Below are positions 23,977 through 35,718 of a DNA stretch of 64,000 nucleotides, in pieces. A program made the translations under genes and the position numbers. This DNA comes from Flaccisagitta enflata (lineage: Eukaryota; Chaetognatha; Sagittoidea; Aphragmophora), in the NCBI GenBank assembly GCA_965153355.1, contig OZ231128.1, forward strand, positions 29,574,001 through 29,638,000. Direction: 5' to 3'. Position 1 is the first letter of the stretch; each line of letters starts with the position of its first letter. Below the pieces are notes generated by a model that saw nothing but the letters and a program-made list of their open reading frames with translations, searched no databases and was not told the origin of the DNA.

Positions 23977-24640
23977 TGAAATGAAATGAAATGAAATGAA
24001 AACAAATGAAAACAAATTTATTCCCTCCATGGGGCAAAATAATTACACAGCAGCAGCAATAGCCAACTACGGGAGGGGGGATTACACTTAAGTCGGGATC
24101 TCCGATATAGTCGTAAGGGACAAAAGGTTGTGGCATTGCTCGGACGACTTGTCCTGGGCAATCCCCATTATAGTGAGACCAGATACAATGACATTGTTCA
24201 AACAGGTAATATTTGCGAAAAACACATGTAACAACATATATAAAAAAGACCGGAACAGTATATATATACAGCCTCGCTGTAAATAACAAGTAAGAAAAAA
24301 ATAGCTAACAACATCCGTAAAATTCGTAAGGAAATCCAATAACATCCGTAAGAGCGCATCACGCGGTATACATGCACCGTAACACCGTAGACAGCCATCT
24401 GGCGGCCAGATTCAGTCCAGTCTTGGCTTCTTTTTTTTCCCCCTTTTGGCCTTGTTTAAGAAAGGGGGTGGTGACCCTTTGTACCACTCAACATCAGTTC
24501 CCGAGGACCCCTTTCCGTCGTCATCTTCCTCGGTAACATCTTCCTCCGATGTCTTGGCCCGCAAACGTCGCCAGCCAGGGCGTATCCCCTGCATCCTGAC
24601 TGGCCTCTGTGTCGTCGCACCACACGGACACCTGATTACT
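23977..24640 (-). pseudogene. Truncated LINE 3' end with (TTTCA)n tail
   Basis: On the minus strand an open frame from about 24638 to the stop near 24412 reads IRCPCGATTQRPVRMQGI, then an acidic stretch (TSEEDVTEEDDDGK) and a basic end (KAKRGKKKKPRLD). The downstream 3' UTR ends CCCCATGGAGGGAATAAATT, followed by a degenerate (TTTCA)n tail at 23977-24015. CATGGAGGGAATAAA followed by a short tandem tail is a common form of invertebrate LINE 3' ends. The peptide has no domain I recognise, so its origin from the LINE ORF is an inference. Confidence 0.45.
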
Positions 24641-24698
24641 CACAGTTGTCAGTCAGTTCAGTGATGTGAGAAAATAAGAGGCACTTTTCTAATTTTGT

Positions 24699-24892
24699 TT
24701 TCCCTTTTTTTTTTCTTTCTTTTTTTTTTTTTTTTTTTTTTGTTTTTTTTGTTTTTCTTTTTTTTCAATTTCTCTTTTTCTCTCTCTTTTTTTCTCTTTT
24801 TTTCTCTCTTTTTTTTCTCTTTTTTTATCTCTTTTTTTTTTTCCCTTCAATTTTTTTTTCTCATTCTTTTTTTTTTCTCTCTTTTTTTTCTG

Positions 24893-24926
<34 letters not shown>
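24699..24926. repeat. T-rich tract including the LINE poly(A) tail
   Basis: The T run at about 24897-24925 is the complement of the LINE tail (GTTGAATAAAAAA on the minus strand). The adjoining 200 bp of T with C/G interruptions looks like an expanded older tail or target tract. Poly-Phe and poly-Lys frames here are artefacts. Confidence 0.8.
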
Positions 24927-24927
<1 letters not shown>

Positions 24928-25398
24928 TCAACCGTGAGATCAATCAGCGTAATCCATTGGTATAAACGATCAATTTCTTTAGAGCTTGGTTCCCATTTAG
25001 TTACAAAAACCAAATGGGGGGGGGTTTTGTCGTTAGATAAGCGTGGTTTGTTAAGGTATGTTGCGTAAGGGGGTGCCCCAAGTTTCCCGGGGGCGCTGCC
25101 GGAGCAGTAACAGATAGAACCGCGGAAGCGGTCAATCATTAGAACCCTGTGAGGGGTCGGCGGAGTTCTTCGAGCGAACTCCAGGAGACGTGTCGCGGGG
25201 ATAAGCTATTTCTTTTCTTATGCAGCTTATGGGAGAATTTCATATCCCAAGAAAAAGACTTACAATAACAACGTGTTTTATAAGTGATATTCATGTTTGG
25301 TATTCTTAGAAAAAGAGAAAAGAAAAAGTCTGTTTTGGCTCCCTGTCCCTAAACCTAACCTATCCTGGCCATCCCTATCCTAAACCTCAGCTGAAGAA

Positions 25399-27770
25399 CT
25401 AATCTTGTGATTGATGGTGTCTTCTATCTGTGCATCGTGGGTTGTTGCAATGGGTCGTATGTTGATATTTTTCGAGTATTTGCCTCTTAACAGTATTCTT
25501 AAAGACCTTCTTTTTGGGTATCTGTTTTAGTTCATTGTTTATGTTGTTCCAGAAAGCTGGACCTTTAATAGCAAAGCTACCTGAGCTCAACCTAGATTTG
25601 CTAACAGGCACCTTGAGGTTCAGAGGGTTCTGAGCATGGGTTCTAAGATTAAATCTACTTCCATCTTGTTCTTTTTGTATCATTTGTTCAATTTGGCCCG
25701 GGGCATTGCCATAAACACAATCATGTGCAAGGGTTAAACATTGTTGTTCATATAAATCTTCAAACTTGAGGAGGCCCGTTTTTTTTAACCTAGGCTCAGT
25801 GTGTGCTGAGTAGTATGATTTTGTGATTGTCCGAATTGCCCTTTTTTGGATAGATACGATTCTGTTTTTATTTTGTCCAGTGCATCCACCCCATACAGCT
25901 AGGCCATATTGTAGGTGTGGTTGAATAAAGGAGTAATAAAGAAGTTTCAGAGATGATGGGGGTAACAATTTCTTTACCCTGTTAATCAAGCTATTGTTAC
26001 GTGATATGGTATTTGCAACCTTTATGCAGTGTTTATCCCAGTTGAGGTGGCTGTCTATTTGGATGCCTAAAAATGTAGCATCATGCTCAAAGTCTAGTCT
26101 GACTCCATCTAGTTTTACCATGGCTTGATTGGGGTCCAGTTTGCTAGATTTTTTACAGAAGTAAATCATTTTGGTCTTTTTTGGATTTAGTTTTAGTTGG
26201 TTTGCCTTGAAATAATCGCTAACATTTTCTAGTTCTTTGTTGAGCATGTTTATGACTTCTGTAAAGTCATCACCTCTTGCCAAGAGGTTTGTATCATCAG
26301 CATATATTACACACTTTAGAGTAGTTGCAGAGGGTATGTCATTTATGTATAACAGAAATAAAAGTGGTCCCAAAATACTGCCCTGGGGCACTCCTGTTTC
26401 TAGGGGTAGTGGTGGGCTTGTACAGTTATCCCAGTCTACATACTGCTTCCTATCGGCAAGATACGATCTAAACCATTCCAGAGCTGTTCCTCTTATACCA
26501 TAATGCTCAAGCTTATCAAGCAGTATTTTGTGATTTATGGTATCAAAGGCTTTGCTTAAGTCGCATAGTATTGCAATCGCATGTTCATTATTTTCAATGG
26601 CATTTTCATTAGAATGGACAAAGTCAAGAGTCGCATGAGTGGTATTGTGAGCAGCTCTAAATCCATATTGTGAGTTAAAGAGGATTTCATACCGGACCAG
26701 GAAATCAAATATCTTGTTGTAGATTAGACGCTCAATTATCTTTGAGAATATAGGAAGGAGCGAGATTGGTCTGTAATTTTCATATAATTGTTTGCTTCCC
26801 TTATTCTTATAGACAGGAATGACTCTCGCAATTTTGGCATTTTCAGGAAAAATTCCAGCATTTTGTGAGCAGTTTATGAGGTGAGCCAGAGCAGGTGCGA
26901 GGATATCTACATCCCCTAAAATAATATTTTGTTGGAATCCTAACGGATCTTTGCTTGTTTTAAGGGCAAAAGTTTTACAGGCTTCAACTACATCAGTTGC
27001 AGTAATGTCATTCAGTAGTATGGAGTTTTCGTTACGTTTTGTGTGTTTTCCAAGGTAGTACTGCGCATTGTGGTTAGATGAACCAACACTTTGATTAGTT
27101 TCCCTGCCAATGCTGGCATAGTATTTGTTCAGATTGTTTGCGTTTTCCTGTTTGTTTTCTACCCATTTGCCTGAGTGATAAAATGCAGTTGTGAGATCTT
27201 CTTTATTATTTGTTTTGTTGGTAACTTGCTTTATAACAGCCCAATGTTTTTTTGCATTTCCTATGCTTTCTTTAATTTGTTTGTCAATATGTTGTTTTTG
27301 TGCTTTCCTAATTTTTGCAACAATTTCATTTCTCAGCTTTTTGTAATCATTTCTTCTTTCCTTGTGTTTGGCCAGTCTATCCCTTTTCCTCATGTCAGCT
27401 AGTATCTCAGCCGTCATCCAGGGTTCCCTTCTATACCTACCCGACCCTTTTTTGCATATTTTTGTAGTTTTGTTTTCGTTGTAGTGTTTCCCATATTTGT
27501 CAGTAATCAGGTCATAGACAAGGTTTGGGTCATTCTGCTCGTAAATCTCGTACCACTGCTCCATTCTAAGGTTTTCACGTCTGTTTGCGTGATTCTCTTC
27601 AGTAAAAAATGTCTTCTCAAAGGTTTCCTTCTTTGTTTTTTTGGTCATGCCAGTCTCTAGAATAGTAAATGTCGGGAAGTGGTCAGTGTAACCGCAGTTT
27701 CCTGCTATTTCAGTATCAATTATGCCACTTCTGAGCTTAGATCCATTTTCACGAGTCAGGATATGGTCAA
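25399..27770 (-). CDS. LINE reverse transcriptase (pol), endonuclease C-terminus plus RT
   Basis: RNA-directed DNA polymerase of a non-LTR retrotransposon. The open frame from its first ATG (27646-27648) is 749 codons, but that ATG is not the true start: the same frame continues upstream to about 27770 with SATLIDHILTREN and CGYTDHFPTF, the last motifs of an APE-type endonuclease. In the 749-residue numbering, fingers motif YRPISLLPIFSKIIERL begins near 292; catalytic motif A DLSKAFD is at 363-369; GVPQGSILGPLLF is at 419-431; motif C YADD is at 449-452; a C-terminal Cys/His cluster CNNPRCTDRRHH is at 734-745. All three catalytic aspartates are present. A frameshift separates it from the upstream endonuclease frame, so the copy is defective unless that is a sequencing error. 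The motif set fits the CR1/Jockey group; the exact clade is unresolved. Confidence 0.9.
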
Positions 27771-27789
27771 TGAGGGTGGCGCTTTGCTT

Positions 27790-28137
27790 GTTAATTCTCG
27801 TAGAAGCCCATGTTCTGTAATCAGATCAAGGTAGTCGGCAGTAGGTTGGTGGTTTTCATACTTAAGAAGGTCCAGGTTTAGGTCTCCAGCTATGACAATT
27901 TCATTTCTTTTTTTGTCAACAATAGTCAGAAGTTTATTGAATTCTCTGTAAAAAATGTCATAGTTGTTATTGTTGGGTTGTCTGTAAATTGCCGTGACTA
28001 TTAGGTCCTTTTTGGGACTACCATTTTTTGTTGGAATCAGTTCTGGGACCCTGATGGTAATATTTTCGAAAGTTTCTTCAATGAAGTTAACTTTTTTTGT
28101 AACATCAGCAAACAATTCGACTTCACCTTTTTGTGAA
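27790..28137 (-). pseudogene. LINE endonuclease domain, N-truncated and frameshifted
   Basis: The minus-strand frame encodes IVTAIYRQPN and IVIAGDLNLDLLKY, the central motifs of exonuclease-endonuclease-phosphatase (APE-like) LINE nucleases that nick target DNA. Coherent reading starts at about 28137 with KGEVELFADV. The frame shifts within about 27790-27815: ITEHGLL is in one frame and TRINKQSATLIDHIL in the next. The N-terminal catalytic residues are missing, so the nuclease is inactive as it stands. Confidence 0.82.
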
Positions 28138-28354
28138 GTAAAGAAATAAAAAACAAAGAATCATAACATTAGAAATCATATATGTTCTTTAAAGATATGT
28201 GGCTCTTAAACAAATAGACCGATCATTATGAAATTTAACATGAAAAAAGTGGGGACCAAGATCTTCAAAGATCTTTTTTCAGAAATTGATTTGGGTACTT
28301 AGAAGCAGAAATATATCGATTCTTTATGTTACAACTCACTTGAAACACCCTATA

Positions 28355-28764
28355 CTACATGAATTAAAAAAAAAGACGCACCTTTTCATTTGCTGATAAA
28401 ACTGACTCAAAAAGTGTTAAAAAATTCTTTTAGAGGAAATGATTTTGAAGATTTTCAAATTATCTTTCATTCTAGACCAATCCCAGATCTGTATCTTCAA
28501 CGGTTTAGGAGCTAGAGCGCTCTAAAGTGAGACACCATTTTGCTGAATTGCATCTTTTTCAAAGGAACTGCAAAAACAAATTTGGCAACATTTTTACTCA
28601 AACTAATGCCATTTGTAAACGAAAAAAGATAGAGATACCAGATTGGCGCCAAATGAAAGAGTTTTTCAAGAGCTTCAAAATGGTCTAAGATTTTAATTAG
28701 TTTTTTTATTTTTAATGGCGCAATCAGCCATTCAAAAGTGCGTCTTTTTTTTCAATTCATATAG
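28355..28764. mobile_element. 410-bp MITE with TA target duplication
   Basis: Ends CTACATGAATTAAAAAAAA and TTTTTTTTCAATTCATATAG are inverted, extending through GACGCACCTTTT / AAAAGTGCGTC for about 40 bp. TA lies at 28353-28354 and 28765-28766. The left TA is shared with the right boundary of the 4.9-kb element. No coding frame. Confidence 0.75.
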
Positions 28765-28766
28765 TA

Positions 28767-29640
28767 TTAGCCCATGTAAAAGAAGAATTCTGCTCTAGGT
28801 AGTACATAGATGGTTGAATACCATTGACGTTAAGACCTTTCAGAATTTCATCCAACACTGTAAAGCATTTAAGGGGTCGGATTTTCAGCGTCCCAAATTT
28901 GCCAATCGATTTTGAATCCTCACACCCTGTCGTATCTTGATGAAAAGCGTCATCAGGGCCAACTTTGGGGGGGTCAATAATCAAAATTGAGATTTTGGCG
29001 TTTATTTTTTTTTTAATGGCAAGGTAACACGTAAAGTAAGACCAAACAAATGATTTTTAACTTTTTTTCCGACTAACGCGGCGCTACGAGCTCCACAAAG
29101 TCAAAAATCGACGTTTTTGGGAGGTTGAAATTTTGACCTTTTTCGTCGTGAACTGTTGTTACAAAATCGATGGCTGTGGCTCTAAAAATTGCATTTTGGA
29201 CATGCAGATTTTTTTGCTTGCTCGGCCTGAGCAGCTCTACTAAAATCTGAAAAAAAAATCCCATAAAATGTAGTAGCCTAGCCGCAATAAACAAAAAAGT
29301 ACACTTTTTCACTTTTTTTAACACAAATTACGCACAAAGATGGACCTGAAACCTATATTACCCCAGAAAACCCCATGAATTTTTTTTCACAATTTGATAG
29401 CCCTATTAGGGTATTTTCCAGGACCACTGTCAAAATACCTGGACTCGGGCGGGCTTTTAGTCGTTTTTGACCAGAATTGCCAGAATATCAAAAATGACAA
29501 AAATGACAAAAATCAAATTTGAATATCTACAACCAAAATTTAACTGACGCCATAAATTTTCAGGGGGAAAACTACCCTGACATGGTGTTTCTAAAACCAA
29601 CAGTTGAAATTTCTTTTAATATGCATACCAGCCCAACTGA
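28767..29640. other. AT-rich, no recognised feature
   Basis: No convincing coding frame or RNA gene. Style and composition match the degenerate foldback that follows. Confidence 0.4.
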
Positions 29641-30850
29641 CCTATCACTTAAAAATTGAAAAAACATATTTTTTTTGGCTGTTTTGCTCCTATTGTCTCC
29701 AAATTTTGCATGAGGGTTGTCACTGACCCTAGAAACTATTTGCATATGCTATAGCTGATCGAATTGATGATACTCGCCAAAATACTGTACACAAAAAAAC
29801 CATGATATTGGGTGAAATTATCCAAAATTTTTGGAAAAGTCAAAAATGGTCAATTATCAGTTCAGTTATTTCCATAATGTAAACAAAACAAAAAAACAAA
29901 AAAAATCATCTCAAATTTTTTTCGTTTACAGCACTTTTTAGGTGAAAAAAGCTTATTTTTAGCATTTTTTGGTAAAAAATTGTTTATGCAGCTTCGAAAA
30001 TCTCTATGAATCCTGGAAATGTGTGGCAATAGTCTGGATATACACATTTTTACCTGTAACAACAAGTTTTTTTACATATTTTTTAGATAAGAGCTTTGAA
30101 ATAGCCTAAAAATGGCAAAATATTGTTTTTTTCAGCGTTTTTAAGTTTTTTCATGTTAATGAAGCATAAAAACTAAAAAAAAAGTTCTAGAAATGTATAG
30201 TATTAGTCCGAGTATAAATACTTATGCCCTGAATAACCAGTTATTCATGATAGTTTTGGGTTTAGAGCCTAAAAATAGCTTAAAAATAACAAAATATGGC
30301 TTTTTTGGCAGTTTTGAGCAAAAAATAGTTTGTGCAGCTGTATTTATCCAGACAAAATCCTTATAATGTGTAGTTATAGTTTGAGTGAAGATACTTTTAC
30401 CCAGAACAACCAGTTGTTGGGGATTTTTTAAAGTTTAAAGATCAAAAATGCTGAAAAAACCCATATTTTATCATTTTTAAGCTATTTTTAAGCTGTAATT
30501 TGTATGTTATCTCAAAAAACATGTTCTGAAGGGTTAAAATGTGTATATTCAAACTATTGCCTCACATTTTCAGTATCAATTAGAATTTTCAAAGCTCAAA
30601 AAAAAAAAAAATTTAAGCCAAAAAAATGTTAAAAATACCTTTTTTCTACCAAAAGAGTTATATAAATGAAAAAATTTAAGATAAATTTATTTGTTTTTTT
30701 GTTTTTGTAATATCCCACATGTTCCTGATGACAAATGACACAGTGGCAAAAACGGTCTTTTCATACCTCTTGGGGGCGTATCCAGAGAGGTGTGATAATC
30801 CAATACAATTAATTTTCATTATTTGAAAAAACTAGTCTATGTACAGTATG
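29640..30850. repeat. Degenerate long foldback with internal repeats
   Basis: GTGGCAATAGTCTGGATATA near 30022 is matched in inverted form near 30538-30570 (GTGTATATTCAAACTATTGC). ACCAGTTATTCATGATAG (30236) and ACCAGTTGTTGGGGATTTTT (30409) are direct variants in between. The symmetry centre is about 30290. It looks like a large eroded palindrome; the outer ends are not defined. A sequence like the 23422 terminus (TACAGTATGTTTCAACTCGT) lies at 30845. Confidence 0.5.
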
Positions 30851-31077
30851 TTTCAACTCGTTTGTAACATTATACGACGGCATAACTGTAGAAGTAATAG
30901 AGATAATTCAATTCTGAAAAAAACCTTTTTTAGGTAATAATTTAGCATTTTATGATAATTCATTCCGGTGATTTTTTGGAAAGATCTAAACCCTTTAACA
31001 TATCATCAACTAAAAATAATGCTTTGCAAAATAAGTTATTATGTCCTTAAGTGAAAAAAAAATTATTTTTTTATGTT

Positions 31078-32060
31078 GCCCTTTTTTTGACAGCTTCACT
31101 CGATTTTTGGTAAGAATTTGTCCCAGATCCAAACTATTAGTGTCTGACCCTTTGCTACCTATTAGAGCTGTTTTAAAACATTTACAACTCAAGAAAATGT
31201 GAAAATAGCCATTTTTACGGCATTTTACGGCAAGAAATGACACTACATGACAACAGCTCCACTCAATTTATGGCATAAGTATGTCCCAGAGCCAAACCAT
31301 TAGTGTTTGACCCTGGGCCGCCTATTACAGCTGCTTTAAAACATGAACGACTTAAAAAAAGTGTGAAAATAGCCATTTTTACGGCATTTTACGGCAAAAA
31401 CTGACACTGAACGACAACGGCTTCACTTGATTTTTGGTTAGAATTTGTCTCAGAGCCAAACTATTATCGTTTGACCCTTTGCTTCCTATTAGAGCTGTTT
31501 TAAAACATTTATGACTTAAAAAAGTGTGAAAATAGCCATTTTTACGGCATTTTACGGCAAAAAAGGACACTGAATGATGACAGCTCCACTCAATTTTTGG
31601 CAAGAGTATGTTCCAGAGCCAAACCATTAGTATTTGACCCTTTGCCACCTATTACAGCTGTTTTTAAACAATAACAACTTATGAAAGTGTGAAAATAGCC
31701 AGTTTTACGGCATTTTTTGGCAAAAAATGACACTGAATGATGACGGCTCCACTCAATTTTTGGTAAGAGTATGCCCGAGCGCCAAACCATTAGTGTTTGA
31801 CCCTTTGCCACCTTATACAGCTGTTTTAAAACAATAACGACCTAAAAAAGTGTGAAAATAACCATTTTTACGGCATTTTACGGCAAAAAAAGTCGCTGAA
31901 TGATGAAGGTTTCACTTGATCTTTGGTATGAGTATATCTTAGAGCCACACAGTTACTGTATGACCGTTCGCCAACCATAACACCTTTTTTTTAACATCAT
32001 CAACCTGAAAAACTGGCAAAAATGTCATTATTACGGAATTTTACGGCATTTTACGGCACT
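31078..32060. repeat. ~163-bp satellite array, six units
   Basis: Units start at about 31078, 31237, 31398, 31565, 31730 and 31892. Each carries CACTCAATTTTTGG(T/C)AAGA, a GAGCCAAACCATTAGTGTTT block, TTTGACCCTTTGCCACCTAT, ACAGCTGTTTTAAAACA and a TTTTTACGGCATTTTACGGC end. The last unit is the most diverged, ending in a triple TTACGG motif. Confidence 0.9.
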
Positions 32061-32389
32061 GTGTCGTCAATTCTTTACCAAAAGTGCTCTATAACTTTTT
32101 TTGACTTCTATTCAATACATATAATTGGTTTAAGGCAAAAAATTTTGATATTCGTGACTTTTGCCAAATTGCTTAGGGGTGACATACATAAGACACTGTG
32201 CCTCACCGAAAAGAAAGTATTTACTTAGTAAAAGATTATTTTTTTTCTGTCTAAAACAATAACCGTGATCAGTCTAGAGTATAGATAATAAGGGCACTTT
32301 CTGTCCATCCACCTGTTCTTGTCTCTCTGTCTCTTTTTCTCTATCTCTCAATTTCTCTGTTTCTCTGTTTCTCTATCTCTCTGTTTCTC
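32061..32389. other. No recognised feature
   Basis: Short unique sequence between the satellite and the next microsatellite. Confidence 0.4.
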
Positions 32390-33268
<879 letters not shown>

Positions 33269-33276
33269 AGAGAAAA

Positions 33277-33319
<43 letters not shown>

Positions 33320-33352
33320 GATAGACAGACCAAGAGAGAGAGAGAGAGAGAC
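33269..33352. repeat. (GA)n and (GACA)n microsatellites
   Basis: GAGAGA runs flank a (CAGA)n block at 33294-33320. Confidence 0.93.
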
Positions 33353-33644
33353 TTCAATTAACTCGATTCCGCGTTTTGGGGAAAAATGAGAAAAATGCAA
33401 AAAATTAAAAAAAGATTTTAAAAATCATAGCTCCAAAATTATCGATCGCACAGAATTCTGCTTGGCGTCATCTGAAAGAGGAGAATTAGCTCTTTCTTAG
33501 CTATTAATTTCATGCGTAGTCCCGTTCTGCCCCCAAAATGTATCAACTTTCCCAAACGCTTCATAAAACAAAGGGAAATCCGTTTTTCTCTGCAGGACTC
33601 AAAAAGACCGAAGGGACTTCGTCTCTTCGACTTTTTTTCCAAAT

Positions 33645-33862
33645 CATTACGAACGGGCGGCCAGGGGCGTCCAATGCCCGTCCCACCCCCAACCCCAAAC
33701 ACAAGCATTCACAACCCTCGTTTCATCACTTTTTGACTCGTGCTCACGGACGGGCCGACGGACCGATGGACCGACAGATGGACTGAAGGATGGACCGATG
33801 AATGGAATGACAGAAGGATGGACAAATCCTCTTAATAAGTTGCGTGTCCGCAACTAAAAATG
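33645..33862 (+). repeat. AGH element, GTTGCGGAC subfamily
   Basis: The left block is degraded (ACGGGCGGCCAGGGGCGTCC). Then come CACTTTTTGACTCGTGCTCA, CGGACGGGCCGACGGACCGA tetramers, ATCCTCTTAATAAGTTGC and the hairpin GTTGCGTGTCCGCAACTAAA. Same subtype as 52349 and 62593. Confidence 0.78.
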
Positions 33863-33984
33863 CGCTAATCCCATGTCATATATGGAAGCTCTTGGGACAG
33901 ATGGACGGAAAGACATTCAATATTATGCGTGACATTCCCGTGGCTGAAAATTGCCGAGAAAAACGTCTTTTGCAGAGGCGTGAT

Positions 33985-34068
33985 ATTGATGTGGACGGAC
34001 TGATGGATGGACCAATGGACGGACAAACCCTCTTTTGGAGATTGGAGATGCGAGGACGCAACTAAAAA
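33985..34068 (+). repeat. AGH-like right end, GGAGATGCG subtype
   Basis: GTGGACGGACTGATGGATGG tetramers, then ACCCTCTTTTGGAGATTGG and GATGCGAGGACGCAACTAAA. The CCCTCTTTTGGAGATGCG end recurs at 52278-52320. Confidence 0.65.
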
Positions 34069-34207
34069 CAGACAATAGGAAAAAAAAGGAGAATAAGAAC
34101 TAACCTTCATGGATGGGTGTGATGGGGTAATATGGTTCCTCTAGGGTGAAATGGTAAATCAGACCCATTAAACCTTTTTTGATTATCGATGTTTTCCTCT
34201 CCTGAAT

Positions 34208-34471
34208 AAGGGCGTGTTTCTAGTTAAGACAAAAAACTCGTTCATTCTTGCCAAACGCATTCTCAGTGTGAACACATATTCATGAATTTCAATCATCCAA
34301 CGAGGGAGTGAACAAAGTGAGTGAGCGAGCCTGTGAATGGAGCAAGCCCGTGAACTGAGTGAGTGAGCGAATCGAGTTTAGTGAATGAGCGGAGTGAGCG
34401 GTGCGAGCGAACGAACGTAACGAGCGACCGAGTGGCCTATTAAAATAGAAACTACTAGACTAGAAATGCAC
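34208..34471. mobile_element. GAGCGA-rich inverted-repeat element, copy 2
   Basis: Ends AGGGCGTGTTTCTAG and CTAGAAATGCACCCT are inverted repeats. The interior AGTGTGAACACATATTCATG and GAGGGAGTGAACAAAGTGAG align with the copy at 19975-20220. Confidence 0.7.
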
Positions 34472-35157
34472 CCTCCGTGGGTCATCCATTTTAACCCGGG
34501 GTGATTCATTTCACACCGCTCTATCTAAAAGTGGATTCATGCAAAATTTTGATGAAGTAAGAGAAGAATGGCGCCGTTAGCCATTCTCTCATTATATCGG
34601 TCATTTCTCATATTATTTTGGTTATTTTTCCAATTTATTTTGATTTGCTTTCTCTCTCTCTTTTTATCGGTGACAAATATTCTCTCTCCCTGCGCTTATT
34701 TCGAATTTGCTTTGGTCTGATTAAAATCTTTCTTGGAAATCATTTCTAACCTAAAATTAGCTTGGCTTATTTAGACAGATAAATCATTGGATAGATTTTG
34801 CTCTGCTCACCCCCAAATGACGAGCCGTCCTCGTTCATTCGGGACTAAGTAGAATGTCAATGGGGTTTGGACACAGTGAACTGTGTACTGTGTCATTCGG
34901 CAATGCGTCAAGTCCGAAGAAAGAAAGAGATTAAAACAGAATAAACCATATTCCTCATAACTGATTGACTGACGAACTGACTCATCGACTTATACTAATC
35001 TATGCGTCGTATATAGAAATCGTCAAATTAAACGTTTTAAAGTTGAGTGTTTCCAGAAAGAGAGCAAAACAATTTCATGAAAGAAATGAGGAATAGAGAC
35101 TATATACTGGCAGTTATAGATTGGGTTTGTTACCGTATGTAGCGTAGGGTGAGAATT

Positions 35158-35158
<1 letters not shown>
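34472..35158. other. No recognised feature
   Basis: Unique-looking sequence without a domain-bearing frame. Confidence 0.4.

Positions 35159-35216
<58 letters not shown>
35159..35216. repeat. (CT)n microsatellite
   Basis: About 28 CT units. Confidence 0.97.
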
Positions 35217-35219
<3 letters not shown>

Positions 35220-35444
35220 TTTCACTCCCATTCCCTGTGCAGCAGAAACAATCAGTGTCTTTCATTCTCCTCGGAGCAAGAATAGGTGGAAGGAGAGACA
35301 GAGAGCAAGTGTGGCAAAGCTTAACGTAGATTCAATGGTTATTCATTCTTACCGCATTTCCAACAGCGGGTTTCTGTGGTTGCAAATTGAATTAAGGAAA
35401 AGGTGGGATGGCGAGAGGCCATCGGCAGGCAGAGTAGGAAAAAA

Positions 35445-35448
<4 letters not shown>

Positions 35449-35520
<72 letters not shown>

Positions 35521-35530
35521 CACAGACAGA
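35449..35530. repeat. (GA)n then (GACA)n microsatellite
   Basis: About 25 GA units followed by GACAGACAGACA to about 35520. Confidence 0.97.
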
Positions 35531-35644
35531 CAAACAAACAAAACAAAAAACATGAGACGGAGAGACAGTGAGATGGGGACAAACTAGACCATTTTGGCAG
35601 ACGAGGTGAAGTCAAATTATAAAAAATGTTCGATGTGAAGGACT

Positions 35645-35718
35645 GTCAGGCCGACAGACCGACAGACGGACAGACGAACAAAGCGTGGTGTAGAGTCGCG
35701 TAGCACGCGACTAAATAT
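35645..35718 (+). repeat. AGH right-end fragment
   Basis: GGCCGACAGACCGACAGACG, AACAAAGCGTGGTGTAGAGT, then hairpin GTCGCGTAGCACGCGACTAA. The left half is absent. Confidence 0.8.

Larger units (their letters stand above)
24897..28137 (-). mobile_element. LINE (CR1/Jockey-like non-LTR retrotransposon), 5'-truncated
   Basis: A 3.24-kb minus-strand element consists of a partial endonuclease domain (28115 down to about 27650), a reverse transcriptase frame ending at 25399, a 3' UTR of about 470 bp and a poly(A) tail at about 24925-24897 preceded by AATAAA. There is no upstream ORF1 and the endonuclease lacks its N-terminal third, so insertion was 5'-truncated. The polymerase frame is open for 749 codons, so the copy is probably young. 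Confidence 0.9.
23422..28352. mobile_element. Terminal-inverted-repeat element (TA-flanked), 4.9 kb, containing LINEs
   Basis: CAGGGTGTTTCAAGTGAGTT at the left is matched in inverted orientation at 28333-28352. The match continues about 115 bp at roughly 90% identity, through GTAACATAAAGAATCGA, TTTCTGAAAAAAGATCT and TTGGTCCCCACTTTTTT. TA flanks both ends (23420-23421, 28353-28354). No transposase is recognised between the ends; the interior is occupied by two minus-strand LINE remnants. TA plus CAGGGTGTTTC ends suggest a Tc1/mariner-type non-autonomous element that later received LINE insertions. Two independent solo inverted copies are the alternative. Confidence 0.6.

Noticed and set aside
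25399-27648. The ATG at 27648 as the genuine start of the LINE polymerase
   Set aside because: Endonuclease motifs continue upstream in the same frame past this codon, so it is internal.
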